From Elusimicrobiaceae bacterium (GTDB lineage Bacteria; Elusimicrobiota; Elusimicrobia; Elusimicrobiales; Elusimicrobiaceae), in NCBI GenBank assembly GCA_024405075.1, contig JAKSPG010000046.1, positions 1-8,686 of the forward strand: a stretch of 8,686 nt of DNA, read 5' to 3'. The position numbers were made by a program, and so were the translations under genes. The notes below the pieces were generated by a model. It was given only the letters and a program-made list of their open reading frames with translations. It made no database searches and was not told the DNA's origin. Of this stretch, positions 7,349 to 8,686 are shown piece by piece (position 1 is the first letter of the stretch; each line of letters begins with the position of its first letter).

Positions 7349-8058
7349 GTTCGTTTTGCATTGTGTTGGTGCGTCCGCGTGACCCGAATAATATCGGGGC
7401 CGCGGCGCGCGCGATGGCGAATTTCGGCTTGTCCGATTTGCGCGTGGTAGATCCGTTTGCCGTGGCCTGGCGCGAAGCCGTCAGTGCGGTGGGTGCGGAA
7501 GATATTATGCATAACGCGGTGCAATACAAAACGTTGGACGAAGCGTTGGCCGATACGTCGTTTTCGCTGGCGGCAACGGCACTACGCAACCGCCATTTGG
7601 AGCAGGAAATTATTACCTTGCCCGCACTTAACGCACGTTTGGAAACGGCGCCGGAAGGGAAAATTGCATTGGTGTTTGGTAACGAAAAGACAGGTCTGTC
7701 CGGCGACGATATTGAGCGTTGCGTGGCGGTGTTAAACATCCCAACGGTAGCCAAACAGCCGTCCATCAATTTAGCGCAAGCCGTAATTTTGACGTGCTAT
7801 GAACTTTCCCGCCGCACCGGGTTTACGCCCTTACGTACCGCGGGGTCGTTTGTGGCTCCGGCCCCGACGGACAGCCAAAAAGAAATTTTAGTAGAAAAAT
7901 TATTTACGCTTTGTGAAAAAGCCGACCTGCGGCCTGATTTAACCCCCGACCAGCGCAAAGCGTTTTTGCGCCGGTTGGTGGGTGGTCTTGCCTTAAATGA
8001 AGTACAACTGTTTATGACAAAATCACTGGCCGAACGGCTTGCCCAACGGGTACGGTAA
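7345..8058 (+). CDS. trmJ: TrmJ-type tRNA (cytidine/uridine-2'-O-)-methyltransferase, SPOUT superfamily
   Basis: The protein has 237 residues, close to the TrmJ norm. The three TrmH/SpoU motifs are present: NNIGAAARAMANFG at 15-28 with the conserved R22; VFGNEKTGLS at 110-119 with E114; and IPTVAKQPSINLAQAV at 132-147, which forms the knotted SAM-binding site. A helical C-terminal extension (about 175-237, including FLRRLVGGLALNEVQLF) resembles the TrmJ dimerisation tail. Known: TrmJ methylates the 2'-hydroxyl of nucleotide 32 in the tRNA anticodon loop using S-adenosylmethionine. The start overlaps the lpd stop as ATGA, implying co-transcription and coupled translation. Motif 2 has Asn where many family members have Arg (FGNE rather than FGRE), a variation also seen in other SpoU proteins as I recall. 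The family is secure; the position-32 specificity is inferred. Confidence 0.88.
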   Translation: MSSFCIVLVRPRDPNNIGAAARAMANFGLSDLRVVDPFAVAWREAVSAVGAEDIMHNAVQYKTLDEALADTSFSLAATALRNRHLEQEIITLPALNARLETAPEGKIALVFGNEKTGLSGDDIERCVAVLNIPTVAKQPSINLAQAVILTCYELSRRTGFTPLRTAGSFVAPAPTDSQKEILVEKLFTLCEKADLRPDLTPDQRKAFLRRLVGGLALNEVQLFMTKSLAERLAQRVR

Positions 8059-8073
8059 AAGAGATATTTTCTT

Positions 8074-8628
8074 CTAGGGTAGCGTGTAGTTGCGCCAATA
8101 GTTATCACTATTCTTGAAAGCACCTTGTTCTATTTGGGTACAAAATATGCCGGGCGTGTTACCGTTTTTTTGTTCCTTGCACATTAAATTGCCTTGCGTT
8201 CCAGTGTTCAATGAAATTGCAAAGCCGGTACAGGAATATGGTTCGGTACTCCAATAAGCCACAATAGTAACCCAAGACATATTGGTAGCGGTAGAGTTTA
8301 GTGCTACATAGAAATTTTTTCCTCTCCTAGCCGAGTCCGTTCCCTGTACTGTTGCCCCACATACGGCGGAACCGCTTTGGGCGGTAGTGGTTAGGGCTGT
8401 CAACGGAAAATCTATATCTAACTCGTCAAAATTAGCGGCGTACTGACCGTTGGCCATATAATAGGTTTGTTCTGCTACCGTAATCGCCCGGATAATTTGT
8501 TTTAGTTGGGTATTGCGTGATTTCCAAACCGCTTTTTGATATTGCGGCAGGGCCACCGCGGCAAGTATGCCGATAATTAAAACGACTACTAACAGCTCAA
8601 TAAGTGTAAAGCCTTTATTTGTTTGCAT
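8074..8628 (-). CDS. Type IV pilin-like protein (prepilin with class III signal)
   Basis: The protein has 184 residues. The N-terminus MQTNKG/FTLIELLVVV is a classic prepilin: a six-residue leader, expected cleavage after G6, a mature N-terminal Phe that would be methylated, and Glu5 of the mature protein (E11). A hydrophobic helix spans about 7-28, then ALPQYQKAVWKSR leads into a globular pilin domain. Four cysteines (C90, C133, C150, C163) could form two disulfides outside the cytoplasm. Known: such proteins are cleaved by PilD-type peptidase and assembled as type IV pili or as type II secretion pseudopili; sequence alone does not tell major pilin, minor pilin or pseudopilin apart. No assembly genes lie nearby, so this is an orphan pilin locus. 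It ends 15 bp from trmJ, tail to tail, with a strong promoter and ribosome-binding site upstream. Confidence 0.92.
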   Translation of the reverse strand: MQTNKGFTLIELLVVVLIIGILAAVALPQYQKAVWKSRNTQLKQIIRAITVAEQTYYMANGQYAANFDELDIDFPLTALTTTAQSGSAVCGATVQGTDSARRGKNFYVALNSTATNMSWVTIVAYWSTEPYSCTGFAISLNTGTQGNLMCKEQKNGNTPGIFCTQIEQGAFKNSDNYWRNYTLP

Positions 8629-8633
8629 AACAA

Positions 8634-8639
8634 TCTCCT
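8634..8639 (-). promoter_or_regulatory. Ribosome-binding site of the pilin gene
   Basis: On the minus strand this reads AGGAGA, with the AGGAG core six bases before the ATG at 8628. It is a strong site and confirms the start that gives the six-residue prepilin leader. Confidence 0.8.
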
Positions 8640-8658
8640 AAAGATAAAAACTACCTAC

Positions 8659-8686
8659 ATTATCGTTTTTTTTTTTGATGTGTCAA
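8659..8686 (-). promoter_or_regulatory. Sigma-70-type promoter of the pilin gene
   Basis: Read on the minus strand, a perfect -35 TTGACA (8681-8686) is followed by a 16-bp spacer and GATAAT (8659-8664), one mismatch from consensus. An 11-bp run of A fills most of the spacer. The predicted transcript would carry a leader of roughly 25 bases before the ATG. The -35 touches the window edge, so upstream operators cannot be seen. Confidence 0.72.
8666..8676. repeat. Homopolymer A/T tract of 11 bp in the pilin promoter spacer
   Basis: Eleven consecutive T on the plus strand (A on the pilin-coding strand) lie between the -35 and -10 elements. Such tracts change length by slipped-strand mispairing, which here would alter promoter spacing. 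The same tract could bend DNA. Confidence 0.9.

Noticed and set aside
8057..8073. Hairpin AAGA...TCTT after trmJ as terminator
   Set aside because: Four weak base pairs with no G/C stem; unlikely to terminate transcription.

Overview
The window looks like bacterial chromosome from a diderm (outer-membrane) lineage. My best guess is an Elusimicrobiota-like organism. This is inferred from an SprA/Sov-type outer-membrane barrel protein together with an orphan prepilin of the short-leader, Cys-containing kind I associate with that phylum; the sequence does not prove it. Coding density is very high and gene spacing is tight. I see no insertion sequence, prophage, CRISPR array, tRNA or rRNA.

Layout: (1) Bases 1-4491 (+) hold the 3' part of one very large gene for an SprA/Sov-like protein, whose reading frame is open through the left edge. 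(2) comF (4493-5224, +) starts one base after that stop. (3) radC (5228-5914, -) converges on comF with a 3-bp gap. (4) A 78-bp divergent spacer carries -10-like elements for both directions and the ribosome-binding site of the next gene. (5) A dihydrolipoamide dehydrogenase gene (5993-7348, +) overlaps a TrmJ-type tRNA 2'-O-methyltransferase gene (7345-8058, +) by an ATGA stop/start. (6) A type IV pilin-like gene (8074-8628, -) converges on trmJ with a 15-bp gap. Its near-consensus promoter lies at the right edge and contains an 11-bp A/T homopolymer between -35 and -10. No stretch longer than 100 bases lacks a gene.

How they fit: the SprA-like protein suggests outer-membrane export or gliding/secretion of the type IX kind. 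The pilin, ComF and (loosely) RadC belong to families linked to type IV pili and natural transformation, but nothing here shows they work together. lpd and trmJ are housekeeping genes that appear co-transcribed. The points most worth checking are the possibly phase-variable pilin promoter, the SprA-like protein and its lineage, its EF-hand-like loop and lone cysteine pair, and the extra cysteine in the Lpd redox motif.
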